Below the pieces are notes generated by a model, which saw only the letters and a list, made by a program, of their open reading frames with translations, was not told where the DNA came from and searched no databases. A DNA stretch of 64,000 bases from Chloranthus sessilifolius (Eukaryota > Streptophyta > Magnoliopsida > Chloranthales > Chloranthaceae), in NCBI GenBank assembly GCA_021018995.1, contig CM037590.1:86522097-86586096 (forward strand), in the 5' to 3' direction. The position numbers were made by a program, and so were the translations under genes. Shown here one piece after another: positions 1-12,078 of the stretch; positions within the stretch are counted from its first letter, which is position 1; each line of letters starts with the position of its first letter.

Positions 1-715
1 CAACATAGACAACCAGTCTGTGACAAATTCCATTCTCCTAACCTTGGTCTCCACATCCCAACCAACTACCTCAGCCACAGTACCCTCCACTTCTGACCAT
101 GCTACCCAAACTGAACCTGAGGTAGTACTTTTAGATTCACCTCCCCCCATCCTCACTGTCTCTGACCAAGCTACCCAAACTGTACCTGAGGTAGTACTTT
201 TAGATTCATCTTCTCCCACCCCTACTACTGGGATACATATGGTCCCCTACCACTCCATTCCTGTTCCATGTTTTGCCACTCTCAAAAGGGCTATGGAAGA
301 GAACCCTTACATCTCTTGTGATGTCTTTAAGGAGATTGCAGATATTTAAGCTTACATTAAGACTCCTTATGAAGACTAGATTCGGAAGTTGGAGCTGTTT
401 ATGCAATTTGAGAGAGAGAAGATGCAGGATCTGCTGCACCCAACCTATCAAATGGTTAGGAGTGAGAAGCACGCAGTTGCCATGTTAAAAGAGAAGCTTG
501 ACCAAGAAAACTGAGGGCTGATAGACTTGAAAAATATATTAGGCTCACCAGAAAGATCAAGTCTGAAGAGTACACCGAACTCCAAGCCACAATCCAAGAG
601 AAAGCTAAATCTAGTTCAGACTCCAATACTGACTCAAGTTCAGACTCCAATACTGACTCCAGTTCTAACCCCATTGAACCAACTTATGATATAGATTTTG
701 ACCCTAGTTATTAGA
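1..715 (+). pseudogene. C-terminal part of Athila-like extra ORF (ORF3), element A
   Basis: A Thr/Ser/Pro-rich stretch with an imperfect internal repeat (ATQTEPEVVLLDS and ATQTVPEVVLLDS) leads into a short conserved block, VPYHSIPVPCFATLKRAMEE, followed by a Lys/Glu-rich region that could form a coiled coil. The same block order ends ORF3 of element G (PPYSTLLHAMQQNPYLKRDV near 44.75 kb). In Athila elements this ORF follows integrase; it has been called env-like, but nothing here shows a signal peptide or membrane segment, so a structural or regulatory role is equally possible. Broken fossil. Confidence 0.7.
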
Positions 716-876
716 CTACCTTGTAAATTTTTTGTTTTTTGTTGTTTGTTTAGTGTTTAATTAATGTTTACTGTTTACTTCTGTTGATTTGTCCATTACT
801 GTGCAATTTTTTCTTTCCTCTCTGTCATTGTGCTTATTTTTTTTCTTTTCTTTTTGCTTATCCACTTCTGGACCAG

Positions 877-910
877 TGAGGACACTGCTCCTCATAGGTT
901 TGGGGGTGTG
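877..910 (+). other. Internal hairpin plus polypurine tract, element A
   Basis: TGAGGA and TCCTCA form a perfect 6-bp stem around CACTGC, directly followed by TAGGTTTGGGGGTGTG. That tract nearly matches the one abutting the 3' LTR at 2469-2482, 1.57 kb downstream. The same unit occurs in C, D and G. Confidence 0.75.
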
Positions 911-2309
911 ACAGAGATGCCAATAATTTAGTTAACATTAATACAGCTTATGATCAAGAGAATTTTTGAAAATGAAGTGATTTCACACCTGTTTTTGAAA
1001 AATGAGGAAGTTAAAACTTTTTAAAATTAATTTCTAGTGTAATTCTAATACTTTCATGAAGTGAATGTCAGAAAATTCTCAAAAGAAAATTGATGTTCTA
1101 GTAAACCTAAAAAGAGAGAAAACAGTGATGATATACCTCAGGAATTTGATAGAAAACCACACCCAATGAGATTTGGGCCTGAAATGTGTTCTTTGGAGGT
1201 AGGAATTGGCAATTTTTTCTGCTCTAGGGACTGTTTGAACCCACTTGTTATCACTAGAAGTTACAGATATCCAAATTAAAATAGCTTGACAGCAATCATG
1301 ATATTAAAGACATGATGTAAGGCATCCTTTTGGACAGTTCGAACTGTAAAAAGCCCCACCTTTTGAAACTGCCCTTGATACACACCAATTGAGCTTTATA
1401 AATCCAAGATTTCTTTGAAACCTCATCAACCTCATTTAGCCTAACCCTCACTCTGAGAATTCAGAAGGTAAAGGAAAGAAAGCTGAAGAAAGATGAGTTG
1501 GGTAACAGCTTGGTAAAAGTAAAAGAAAAATAACTGAAGGCAATGATGTATCAGCAGAAGAAATGTGGCATTCCAGTCAATATTGCTTTGTAAAAAAAAA
1601 AAAGAAAAAAAAAAAAAAGAAAAGAGGAAAAGTCATTTCATTGGAAGTTTGAAAAAGGAAGAGAAAAAGATGGCCACTTTGGCTCTGAAAATTCAAAGAG
1701 GAAGATGAAATTGTGCTGAATTAAAGAAGGTGTGTCTATCACCTCCTTACCTTGACTGACTTCTCAATTTTGAACTCCATTCCACCCCTTTATTCTTGAT
1801 AAATTTCACCCATAAGCCACATTACAACCAAAGTTAAAGTCCTTACTGATCAAAGATGGATTGAGCTGTCACATGGAGATAAGGATTTGTGTAATCTATG
1901 GTGAAAAGAGCAGTAAATTCTGAACTGAAAAGCAATGCCTATGCTCCTGCTTACAATCCTATTTGAGGGTTGTAACTGCTCTTGAGCTGTGTGAAATAGT
2001 ACAACCCTCTTACTTGTATGTTGAGTGACAACCATGGCGAGAGTTGGGCTTGAAATCAACTTATTTGGGATAACATCATAGCAGGATTCTCAAATATAAG
2101 GAAAGCTTTTCATTAATTTTTCTTTTAAAACTTTTTGACACAAACTGAGTGAATGGTAAAAGAACTATAGCAGAATTTCAGTTTTGAACTGATGTTTTCT
2201 TGAGAATCCTCTTACAGCTTAACTAATGTAGGTGTGAATAATCTATGATTTGATGAAAGTCTATTGTAACAAAACTGCATTAATATTAACTGATTTATTG
2301 GAGAAGTTT

Positions 2310-2482
2310 GTGGGTACCTTCACTGAAAACCCTCAGGAGACTTCACTCCTCCACTAGGGATCACCTAGGGGTTTAAAAGGCTTGTTGCATATGCTAAATG
2401 CAACTGTGCTTCCTACAAAAGTGGCTTTTTATTTTTAATTTTGTCTTTGCTCAGGGACTAGCAAAGCCTAGGTTTGGGGGCG
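2310..2482 (+). other. Conserved pre-LTR block and polypurine tract, element A
   Basis: Contains ACCCTCAGGAGACTTCACTC, CACTAGGGATCACCTAGGGG and a CTAG-flanked AAAGC just before TAGGTTTGGGGGCG, the plus-strand primer site adjoining the LTR. Blocks with the same words end the internal regions of C, D, G and H, on both strands, far better conserved than the sequence around them. Confidence 0.75.
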
Positions 2483-3297
2483 TGTTGAGAACTGGAAAAT
2501 ACCATTTCCCACCCCTTAACCTGGACCATGATAGACCTTTGAGAGAACTAAATAAGTGTTCTAAGTATTTTTTTTACAGCTAATAATAAAGGCAGGCTTA
2601 ACCCTGAAAGCAGCTTAAAAGTGTCAAAAAGATGATGACCCATTTTGATCTGGAGGAAGAAGGAGAAGGAACAGCCCCACTGGCTGTCAAAAGGCCTAAA
2701 CTAGAAGAGACAAAGGCCTGGTTTCAACCTGGAAATAGGTTTGGAGCTATTCGAAAAGAAGAATGCACTAAAGAATGCTATTCGAAAGGATTCCTGATCT
2801 ATTCGAAAGGATTCCTGATCTTTTCGAAAAGAACCTGAACACTGCGAAAAGAACTAAAGCTCCAAGCTTGGTTTTCGAAGAGCACTTGATCTATTTGAAA
2901 GGTACCAAACTTGCTGATGATCTTTTCGAAAAGAAGAAAACTCCTTGCAAATAGCACCAGTTCTTTGCGAATAGAGCTCCAGGGGTTACTTTTCCTTTCG
3001 AAAAGACCTCCAATCTGTGCGAATAGAGCTCCAGAAGTGACATTTCCTTTTGAAAAGGCCCCCAATCTGTGCAAAATCGTATTCTAATGATTCCCAGCAT
3101 CTGCAAGGGTATTTTAGTAATCTCTGCATGTCTCCCAATGCATTTAAAAACCCCAGAGTATTCTGGAAGATTCTGAGCACGAACCAAAGGCATATTCCAC
3201 TCCATGTGAACACCTAAAGATGAAATTACTTGGCGGGAACTTCTAGAAGCTTAAACAGATTTTTGAATTACCTAACAGAATTGATGCCTCTGTCTCC

Positions 3298-3442
3298 TGA
3301 TTGGCTGAACCAGATCAAATAGTTATGATTGGCCAAAACAGATCTGGATCCCTGTGCTTGACTCCTATTAGTTAATATAGATCTAACCAATTCTGATTGG
3401 TTGAGGCATATCTGAGCTGGACTTGGGAAAAACTATAAATAG
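3298..3442 (+). promoter_or_regulatory. Core promoter of A LTR
   Basis: Three GATTGG boxes (near 3299, 3328 and 3395) precede CTATAAATAG at 3433-3442. Every Athila-like LTR in the window has the order motif array, GATTGG boxes, TATA. The transcription start is inferred about 30 bases further on. Confidence 0.7.
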
Positions 3443-3888
3443 ACGAACTATTTGCCCAATTTGGATATCCAAAATTTGAGTTTCATTCCTACTGCCCCAT
3501 TTTCCAATTCAGATCAAGATAGCTTGTCTGAAACCTCTGTAATAGCCTAGCTCTTGTCTGTAATTGAGAACTGTGAGATACTTATGTAATTCTAGTGAGA
3601 ATTGTATTCAAGACTATAAATCCGAGAGCTGTTTTAAGCTGTATTCTGTAATTGTAATGGTGGATTTGAAAAGGTTGCTTTCATCAGTACGTTCTCAATC
3701 GGATTCATGTTAAGAGTTCATTATGATCTCCTCACTCAATAGATTCCTTTAGATTTGCTATTTTTTAAAGCAATTTCCCTTAATTCAGTATCCCTGTGAG
3801 AATCAGTGTTTGTAACCTGGTTCTTACATCATTTGTAGTGATACTTATGTTCTAATCAAGACTTTGGATTGAAGAAGAAAACTATTGG

Positions 3889-3920
3889 ATGATCTGTGTC
3901 CATGACAGTGGACAGATCAT
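3889..3920 (+). other. 32-nt leader hairpin, element A
   Basis: Arms ATGATCTGT and ACAGATCAT pair perfectly around a 14-nt loop. It lies about 450 bases downstream of the TATA box, hence in the transcribed leader. One of 13 copies of identical length in the window. Confidence 0.7.
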
Positions 3921-4446
3921 AGCCATAAGTTCAACTCAATCCTAATCCTTGAATTGGATTATTTTCTCTTACATCTGAGCTGGTAGCCAGATGAAGATTT
4001 AATACTTTCTCAACTGTGCTACACTATTTCTCATTCTGCAATCAATTACTAAGCTTAAGCCAATTGTTATTTCTCCATTCTTATTAATTTTGCATCCAAT
4101 TCCCCCCAACTCGGATCTGGATCACATAGTTTAAATTCTACTTGTAGATAATTTAGTTAATGTGATAAATTCAACCTCTCATCTTACTTGCTTTGTTGAT
4201 AGGATTAGAGGCCAGATCTGATAGCTCAGATCAGGAGGTTTACCATACATTTTAAATCAATTCTCTGTGGATGATCTTTTACTCACTTACATTTAAAACT
4301 TGCTACAATTGGCCCTGATCTTGCAGGCTAATTGATTTCTCTCTGTGCTGATATTTCTTTCTAGTTTTCTAATCAAAGTATAATCCATCCTTTGAAAAAT
4401 CTGTTTTCAAAATACAAATAAATCAGGCACACTTAGAACGACAACA

Positions 4447-4619
4447 ACAACTGACCAAGTTGGTCCTCTATCTTTTTTAAGCTCTAGTTGTGAGTGCACA
4501 ACTTGGGTTAAGGTATTCAAGCTCTGCAGTGAAGATAGAACTTGTTCTTCAAAGGATGGTGTTCTCACAGTTGAAGGATGTGCAGCTTGCTGCACAGGAG
4601 GAGCTACAGGTTGGGCCAT
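4447..4619 (-). pseudogene. gag segment of element B left of C
   Basis: Continues the B gag on the far side of the inserted C; encodes a Pro/Ala/Gln-rich piece (MAQPVAPPVQQAAH) and a Gln/Leu-rich helix-like piece. Bounded on the right by the GCCAT target duplication of C and on the left by the 3' LTR of A. Confidence 0.7.
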
Positions 4620-6479
4620 TGTTGTCGCTCCAAGTGTGCCAAAATTGTATGCATTATAAATCAAAAATTAAAGAATTAAAGAATGCTAAATTATATGGAT
4701 GTTAACTTATGAAAGGGATATCGGCACATTGGGGCTAACACTGGCCTGCAAGATCAGGGCCAGTTGTAGCAAGTTTTAAAAGTAAGTATTTCAAGATCGT
4801 CCACAGAGAAGTTTGTCTAAAATGAGAGATAAACCTCCAGATCTGTGCTACCAGATCTGGCTCTATAATTATCTAAATAAAGAATAGATAAAAGAGAGTG
4901 TTGGGTTTTGTCACGTTTAACTAAAAGCAAATAAAGAAAAGAACTAACTACGTGATCCAGATCTGAGTTGTGGAGGTGTTTAAAATAAGACAAATGCAGA
5001 AATAATAGCTTCATGTACTTTAGCCTCTGAATTTTAATGGAGAATCTGTAGTTCAACAGAGCAGATTCAATCTTCATCCTGCTACCAAAGATGTATGTAA
5101 GAGAAATAAACCAATTAAGGAATAGGTTTAGACTTATGGTGTGATTTGTCACAGATCATCACTAGTCAGGCCTATTCTTTATTTCGTAACATGAACATCA
5201 CTGTAAATGCTACTTGAATTAGGTTACCAAGGCTAATTCGCACAGGGATGATGGATTAAGGGAAGTTGAATGCGGATAAGTGAATCTAAAGAAGTCGAAT
5301 GCACTAAGGTGAACATTCAGCACCCTCGACATGACTCCAAAGGAGAAGAGACAAATTACAAAGAAACCTTTTAAAATCCAACGTTACAATTACAGAGCAC
5401 GGCTTTAGAGAGCCCTCAGACTTACCCTGAGCTTCTCGTGAGAGCCCTCATTTACGCCTTGAATCCGAACTTGGAAGTACAAATCACTCACAATGGCTCT
5501 CAAAGGTAAAATACAAGAAGGGATTTGGGGATCGGATGAGTTTCGACCGGAATGGGGAAACAGAGATGAAAACTCTAAAACTGGATACCCAAATTGGGCA
5601 AATGGTCTGCCTATTTATAGTTTTCCTAAGCCTCAGATGTGTATCAACCAATCGTAATTGGATAGATCTCAGATCAACCAATAGGAGTCGAGCACTAGGA
5701 TCCAGATCTGCTCGCCAATCGTAAATGCTTGATCCGTTCACCAATCAGAAACAGAGGCATCAATTACATTATGTAATTCAAAAATCTGTTTGAGCTTCTA
5801 GAAGTTCCCGCCAAGTAATTTCATCTTTGGGTGTTCACATGGGTGGAATATGCCTTTGGTTCATGCTCGTAATCTTCCTAATGTCCTTGGGTTTTAAAAC
5901 GCATTGGGCGCTGCAAAGTTTCCTAAATACCTTCTGACGAGCCGCAAATCCCCGTAATGCCATTTCGCATAGTTTAAGGGCTTTTTCCAGAGTAGTTTGG
6001 CTCCGTAAGCTCTTCTTCGCAAAGCATTTTGGCTTCGTGGAGATCTTTTCGCAAAGCATTTTGGCTTCGTGAGATCTTTTCGCAAAGGACTTCTCTTCTT
6101 TTCGCAGAGTGTTTTCTTCTTTCGCAAAGGTCATTCTTCTCGAGGAGTGTTTTCTTCTTTTCGCAAAGTTCAAGGTTCTTTATGAATAGTAGAAGTTCTT
6201 TGCGAATTGACTTTTAGCTTCCATTCTTCTTTGCGTAATGGATCCTTCTTCTTCTTCGTGTCTTTTCTTGCTCTTTAGGACCTTTTAGCCATTGCCGAGG
6301 CTATTTCTTCACTCCTCTTTGAGTTTGACATGTTGTCACTTTTGATCATTTTAGGATGGTTTTGATTTGGACCGTCTTTTGGTTAGCGCAATATGAACAC
6401 TAAAGCACTTATTTAGTCCTCTCAAGGGTCTTTCAAGGCTCGTGTTTAGGGGTAAAAATGGTATTTTCACTACTTATCA
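4620..6479 (-). repeat. 3' LTR of element C
   Basis: Begins (minus strand) TGATAAGTAGTG and ends GCGACAACA. U3 carries an array of TTTTCGCAAAG-type words (about 6000-6240), GATTGG boxes (about 5648-5750) and a TATA box, CTATAAATAG, at 5611-5620. An inverted repeat around CAGATCTG lies at 4832-4862 and the conserved tail word CCTGCAAG near 4743. Confidence 0.9.
5611..5620 (-). promoter_or_regulatory. TATA box in 3' LTR of C
   Basis: CTATAAATAG on the minus strand, downstream of GATTGG boxes and of the CG-word array. The identical sequence is at 11211-11220 in the 5' LTR. Confidence 0.65.
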
Positions 6480-8044
6480 CACCCCAAACCTAAGCTTTGC
6501 TAGTCCCCGAGCAAAGAAACATAAAAACAAAGTAAAGAGCCACTTTTGTAGGAAGAAGCAGGTGCATTTAGCATATGCAACAAGCCTTTAAACCCCTAGG
6601 TGATCCCTAGAGGAGGAGTGAAGTCTCTGAGGGTTTTCAAAGTGAAGGTACCCACAAACTTCCATGAAACGATTAACATCAAGGTGCAATATTATCAAAT
6701 GAGCAATCAAGGAGCAGGGTTAGTTACTCTTGAATCAATGATGAAATGAAAATTTGATTATTGTTTGCAGAATTTAAACATTTATAAACCTCATGAATGT
6801 TTCAATATTTCCAACTGTGAACAAATATAGAAAATCATACAAATGTGCCAAATAGAAGCTCATCCTATGGATAAAAATTAGGTTATAAGTCATACTTAAG
6901 GTGCTCAAGTTCCAACCCAAATACTCACCAGTATACTCATCACTGTTTTTGTTGAGGGGTTCATTTTCACTCAAGCTCAAGAGCGCTTACATCTCCCAAC
7001 CGGATCTCGTAAGCATGAGCATAGGCATGATTCTTAGGCAATGGCATCATTGACATCTCCTCACCATAGATTGGGTCACTTCTCATCTCCACATGATCTC
7101 ACTCAACTTTGGATCACAAGGGCTTTTAATCTAGGTTTGTTTGTATGGCTTATGGAGTGAAGTTTCAAGGAAAGGCAATTTGAACAGAGGTTTGAATTTG
7201 AGAACTCGTGAAGTGCGGAGATGGTTCATGACTCCACCTTTTTGAGTTTAGCTTCTTTCTTCTTCTTTTCGAGATTCTCACATTCACAAAGGATCAGCTT
7301 CTTTCTTTGATCTTGCATTTTTCAACATAAGGTCCCTTTTTTGCCTTTTTGCTTGCAACTTTTCACATTGTTTGTCTCTTCTTTTCTCACCACCATATTG
7401 CCTGCTTTTGAGGTATTTTCTTCATTTTCTTGATGTTGCCCGTAAATGGTCCATCTTCGCTTCTTTCTCCTTTACCTCAATTCTCGTGAGTGAGGGAAGG
7501 CTGAATTGGTTCCATAGGTTCAAAAAAGTACTTTTGAGTATTTTGATGAAGAATTGTAGGATTTATGCTCAAATGGGGTACAAATAGGGCAGATTTTTCT
7601 TGGTTGGTTCTCATAGGTTCAAGTCATCCAAAGAAGGCCTTGATCTTTTCCTCGCTTCATGAGTGTGTTACTTGTTTTAATTTGGAGTTTCCTAACTTCT
7701 AGTGGATCTAATGCCTCACCCAATCCTTTGAATCGGAAAAATTGCCTCATCACTCTTCAATGAGATGAAAATATATGAGCTCAATTCTCACTTATGGTTT
7801 TTCCTTGAGCTTTTAAGTATATCTTTACCTTTTCTCTTCCTTTTGACTTACTACGTCGATACCAGATGTTTTATGGTCAAATCATCGTGGAAATGTAGAA
7901 TATCGCAAGGTGTAGAATGTCTAAATTTGGCAAAGGAATTTTAAATTTTCTAGTTGTCATGATTCTAAAGTAAATTAATACATTTCCTAATTACTTAGGT
8001 GATTCTCACGCCCTTATGTTAACTATTCCCTAGGCAGACTTGTT

Positions 8045-8081
8045 CACACCCCCAAACCTATGAGGAGCAAAGTGTCTCCCA
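8045..8081 (-). other. Internal polypurine tract motif, element C
   Basis: TAGGTTTGGGGGTGTG on the minus strand (8045-8060), preceded by a weakened form of the TGAGGA/TCCTCA hairpin, 1.57 kb from the 3' LTR as in A. Confidence 0.7.
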
Positions 8082-8099
8082 CCGGTTCAAAGGTGGTGG

Positions 8100-8730
8100 C
8101 ATAGTCACGCTATTAGGGGAAAACAGAGAAAAATAATAGCATGGAGAATTGCGAAAGCAAATTGCATGAACCAGAAATTTTACTGAGAAAATAAAAGGAA
8201 AAGAGGGGGAAAGGGAGTAAGGGTGAGGGGGGTGGGAGCTATCTCCATAGGCTCATAGAGGGGGGTGGTGTGTGAAGGGGTATCTGGAATGGCAATGATA
8301 GATGGAGGGCTATCCGGGATAGGGAGGGGTGGGGTGTAAGGGACCAGGGCCTTCAATGGCCATGAGGTGCGAAGAGCCGACTCGGACTGTGAGGAAGGGT
8401 AGGGGCTGGCCGAGGCTCAGGGAAGTTTGAGGCTCCTCTTCACTGCAGCTTCAGAATGGTTCTCGCTTCAATTCCAGCAGAAGAGCAGGCTCGTTCAGTC
8501 TGCAAAGAAAGATGTTCTTCAATGGGCTCAACAACACAGGTGAATCAAGAAGAAGAAGTTGTGCAAAGAAAGAAAAGGAGCAGGCAACAGGGCTCCAGCT
8601 TCCTCATTCTCCTTAACATGGCCGGGCAGAGGGTGGCATATCTAGGGAGGGGGATGGAGTGGTAGGGGACTAAAGGGGGTCCACTGGGAGGGGGGTGGGG
8701 GGTTAAGAGAGGGTCAAGAGGATAAAAGAA
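8100..8730 (-). pseudogene. ORF3 tail relic, element C
   Basis: The minus strand holds CCCCTACCACTCCATCC followed by a diverged match to the VPYHSIP block that ends ORF3 in A, set in a C-rich, Pro-coding context. Degenerate; recognised only by comparison with A and G. Confidence 0.5.
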
Positions 8731-10191
8731 GAAAGAAAAACTAAGAACAGAAAAAATCTAAACTATATGCAGCAGAAAATAAAAATGTAAAATTGAATAT
8801 ATATGAGCAAGGAAATGGAAAACATGATATACAAATGCAAGAAAAATCAACAAAACAACGCTAGAACTGCTAAAAAAAATAAAATCTAAAAAATAGCAGG
8901 ATTGCTATGCAAATGGAAGGAAACTAATGCTAATAATAGAGAAACAGTAAAAACAAGGTAAGGGACTGCATACAAAGTTTTTAAAAAAAAAATAGAAAAG
9001 TGTTGATACAAAAACAGAATTTGTGAATGAAAAATAGGAAAACAATGTTATAAACTAACTATATTCACAGAAAAATGACGAAAATCAATAAAACGAGGAC
9101 ACATTAACCTAAGAAAGAAAAAAAATCAGCGATCTAAAAACAGAATTTGAAACTAAAATTCCTAAAACAGAAAATCTAATGCCAAATGATATATCCTAAG
9201 CCCAAAGAAACAAACCCAAAAGCCTGAGATACTTATGAATCTAAGTGATTATAAAAATGATTAGGTGAATACAAAGAAAAGCAAGATTCATAAGATTGAC
9301 CCTTTGTTGATGATGTGTATGAAAAATAATGAAGCATGGGAGCACATATTAAAAGCAGGGTTCACACAAATGAGACCCATTTATGATGAAGAAATCAAGG
9401 AAAATAAAATAAGTGGGTCCATTGAATATTCAAAACTATGATTCACTACTCATTATCCTACATGATTCCTTAAAAAAATGATCTCAAAGAGTCCAGGATG
9501 GGAAACGTGGATGCAAATGGAGAAAACAAATACGAAAGATATATATATATTTTTTATTTTTATAATTTTCTATATTTTTTATTTTTATTTTTTTACTTGT
9601 TTTGATCAGCCTGTGCTCAACAAGAGCCCTTATTTACTATCGCTGAAAATAATGAGAAACAACTAAGAGATTTTCTATTTGTGTTTTCATTTTCTTTTAT
9701 TTTGTATTTGGTTTTGTAAAAAAAAAGATGCCTAAAAGACAGAGAAATTATAATCGTAACAAACAATAAACACAACAGAATCTTTGGTTCTCAAGAATTT
9801 AAAATAGAAAATGAATGCCAAGGAGAAGGATGCAAAACTCAAGCGATCTGCCCACTTTTGGTCCAGATGTTCTTTGTTGACTGCCCAGATCTCAAACATC
9901 CAAAACTGCAAAGAAGACTTATTCAAGTATTGATAAAAATAAAAGAAAAACTCAAAGCACGCCCAAATTTGACAAAAAGACAAAAGAGTGGCGTGACATT
10001 TATTCAAATAACTAGAAGGCAAAGAATAAAAACTAGAAAAAAAAAAAAAAAAAAATTGAAAGAAACAGTGTTTTCTATACAAAATCGTCAGAGACATTTA
10101 ATCAAGCACTTGGAATGCAAAGTGCAGGTTTTTAAAAAAAAAATTAAAATAAATGAAAATAAACATAGGCTTATCTATTTTAGAACAAACA

Positions 10192-10209
10192 TCCCCGACA
10201 ACGGCACCA
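10192..10209 (-). other. Primer binding site of C (tRNA-Asp type)
   Basis: Minus strand TGGTGCCGTTGTCGGGGA, close to the tRNA-Asp 3' end complement typical of Athila, six bases from the LTR end. Confidence 0.8.
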
Positions 10210-10215
10210 AAAACT

Positions 10216-12078
10216 TGTTGTCGCTCCAAGTGTGCCAAAATTGTATGCATTATAAATCAAAAATTAAAGAATTAAAGAATGCTAAATTATATGGATGTTA
10301 ACTTATGAAAGGGATATCGGCACATTGGGGCTAACACTGGCCTGCAAGATCAGGGCCAGTTGTAGCAAGTTTTAAAAGTAAGTATTTCAAGATCGTCCAC
10401 AGAGAAGTTTGTCTAAAATGAGAGATAAACCTCCAGATCTGTGCTACCAGATCTGGCTCTATAATTATCTAAATAAAGAATAGATAAAAGAGAGTGTTGG
10501 GTTTTGTCACGTTTAACTAAAAGCAAATAAAGAAAAGAACTAACTACGTGATCCAGATCTGAGTTGTGGAGGTGTTTAAAATAAGACAAATGCAGAAATA
10601 ATAGCTTCATGTATTTTAGCCTTTGAATTTTAATGGAGAGTCTGTAGTTCAACAGAGCAGATTCAATCTTCATCCGCTACCAAAGACAGATGTAAGAGAA
10701 ATAAATCCAATTAAGGAATAGGTTTAGACTTATGCGTGATTTGTCACGGATCATCACTAGTCTGGCCTATTCTTTATTTGAACATGAACATCATCGTAAA
10801 TGCCGCTTGAATTAGGTTACCAACGCTAATTCGCATGTGGATGATGAATTAAGGGAAGTTGGATGCGGATAAGTGAATCTAAAGAAGTCTAATGCACTAA
10901 GGTGAACATTCAGAACCCTCGACATGACTCCAATGGAGAAGACACAAATTACAGCATCCTTTTAAAATCCACCGTTACAATTACAGAGCACGGCTTCTTA
11001 GAGAGCCCTCAGACTTACACCCGAGCTTCAGAGAGCCCTCGATTCTGATCCTTGAATCCGAACTTGGAAGTACAAATCACTCACAATGGCTCTCAAAGGT
11101 AAACTACAAGAAGGGATTACAGGGGGTTCAGATAAGCTATCTTACCGGAATGAGGGAAACAGAGATGAAAACTCTAAAATCTGGATACCCAAATTGGGCA
11201 AATGGTTCGTCTATTTATAGTTTTCCCTGAGCTTTACCGATGTGTATCAACCAATCGAATTGGATAGATCTGTATCAACCAATAGGAGTCGAGCACCGTG
11301 ATCCGGATCTGCTCGCCAATCGAAATGCTTGATCCGTTCACCAATCGTGAAATAGAGGCATCAATTACGTATGTAATTCAAAATCTGTTTGAGCTTCTAG
11401 AAGTTCCCGCCAAGTAATTTCATCTTTGGGTGTTCACATGGGGTGGAATATGCCTTTCTGCTCGAATCTTCCGGAATGTCCTTGGGTTTTAAAACGCATT
11501 GGGCGTGCAAAGTTTCTGAAATACCCTTGACGAGTAAATCCCGTAATGCCATTTCGCATAGTTTAAGGGCTTTTTCGCAGGTAGTTTGGCTCCGTAAGCT
11601 CTCTTCAGCAAAGCATTTTGGCTTCCGAGATCTTTTCGCAAAGCATTTTGGCTTCAGATCTTTCGCAGCGACTTCTCTTCTTTTCGCAGAGTGTTTTCTT
11701 CTTTTCGCAAAGGTCATTCTTCTATTCGAGGAGTGTTTTCTTCTTTTCGCAAAGTTCAAGGTTCTTTGCGAATAGTAGAAGTTCTTTGCGAATTGACTTT
11801 TAGCTTCCATTCTTCTTTGCGAATGGATCCTTCTTCTTCTTCAGGTCTTTTCTTGCTCTTTTAGGACCTTTTTAGCCATTGCTGAGGCTATTTCTTCACT
11901 CCCTCTTTGAGTTTGACATGCGTTGTCAGCTTTTTGATCATTTTAGGATGGTTTTCGGATTTGGACCTGTCTTTTTGGTTAGCTGCAATATGAACACTAA
12001 AGCACTTATTTAGTCCTCTCAAGGGTCTTTCAAGGCTCGTGTTTAGGGGTAAAAAATGGTATTTTTCACTACTTATCA
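10216..12078 (-). repeat. 5' LTR of element C
   Basis: Partner of 4620-6479. Several hundred bases at the U5 end are nearly identical; elsewhere small differences cluster. CG-word array at about 11570-11830, GATTGG boxes at about 11268-11345, TATA box at 11211-11220. The edge ACTTATCA is followed by target duplication GCCAT. Confidence 0.9.

Larger units (their letters stand above)
716..2482 (+). other. 3' noncoding stretch of element A
   Basis: No gene is visible in these 1.8 kb. The stretch holds the internal polypurine tract at 877-910, A-rich runs near 1590-1625, a block near 1936-1995 centred on GCTCTTGAGCTG that recurs in C, D and G, and a conserved block at about 2310-2482 that ends in the true polypurine tract. 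Confidence 0.75.
1..4446 (+). mobile_element. Element A: Athila-like Ty3/gypsy LTR retrotransposon, 3' end
   Basis: Plus-strand fossil whose left part lies outside the window. Visible parts in order are the end of the extra ORF (ORF3), a 1.6 kb 3' noncoding stretch bounded by two polypurine tracts, and the 3' LTR. The Athila assignment rests on similarity of the ORF3 tail and LTR plan to element G, which has a full pol. The right edge falls inside the gag of element B, so A inserted into B; the bases after the LTR (ACAAC) would be its target duplication, but the left copy is not in view. Coding part broken. Confidence 0.85.
2483..4446 (+). repeat. 3' LTR of element A
   Basis: Starts TGTTGAGAACTGG right after the polypurine tract and ends GAACGACAACA; about 1.96 kb. 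Both ends resemble the LTR ends of element C (GCGACAACA), so A and C are related subfamilies. Layout: U3 with an array of TTCGAAAAG/TGCGAATAG words (about 2750-3080), CCAAT-type boxes, TATA box, a 32-nt hairpin, an AGATCT-containing inverted repeat near 4211-4240, and a conserved tail word CTTGCAGG near 4322. Confidence 0.85.
6480..10215 (-). other. Interior of element C, no gag-pol
   Basis: Reading leftward from the primer site: an A/T-rich stretch to about 8740 where I recognise nothing; a C-rich stretch at about 8100-8730 that resembles the Pro-rich ORF3 tail of A and G; the internal polypurine-tract motif; then 1.5 kb shared with the 3' noncoding parts of A, D and G, including the block at 6493-6660. 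Apparent short reading frames in it look spurious. Confidence 0.75.
4620..12078 (-). mobile_element. Element C: complete non-autonomous Athila-like element (LARD-like)
   Basis: Two 1.86 kb LTRs (4620-6479 and 10216-12078) in direct orientation, primer site at 10192-10209, polypurine tract at 6480-6492 and a perfect 5-bp target duplication GCCAT (4615-4619 and 12079-12083) inside the gag of B. The 3.7 kb interior has no gag, protease, RT or integrase, only a relic of the ORF3 tail. It fits a large retrotransposon derivative that relied on proteins of a full relative; the LTR ends make A-type elements the closest candidates here. Ends look whole. Confidence 0.9.

Noticed and set aside
8456-8665. 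Plus-strand frame in element C
   Set aside because: Antisense to the ORF3-tail relic and with no recognisable domain.
9732-10301. Longish reading frames on both strands of the A/T-rich interior of C
   Set aside because: They are Lys- or Phe-rich products of A/T runs, one runs on into the LTR, and they resemble no family.
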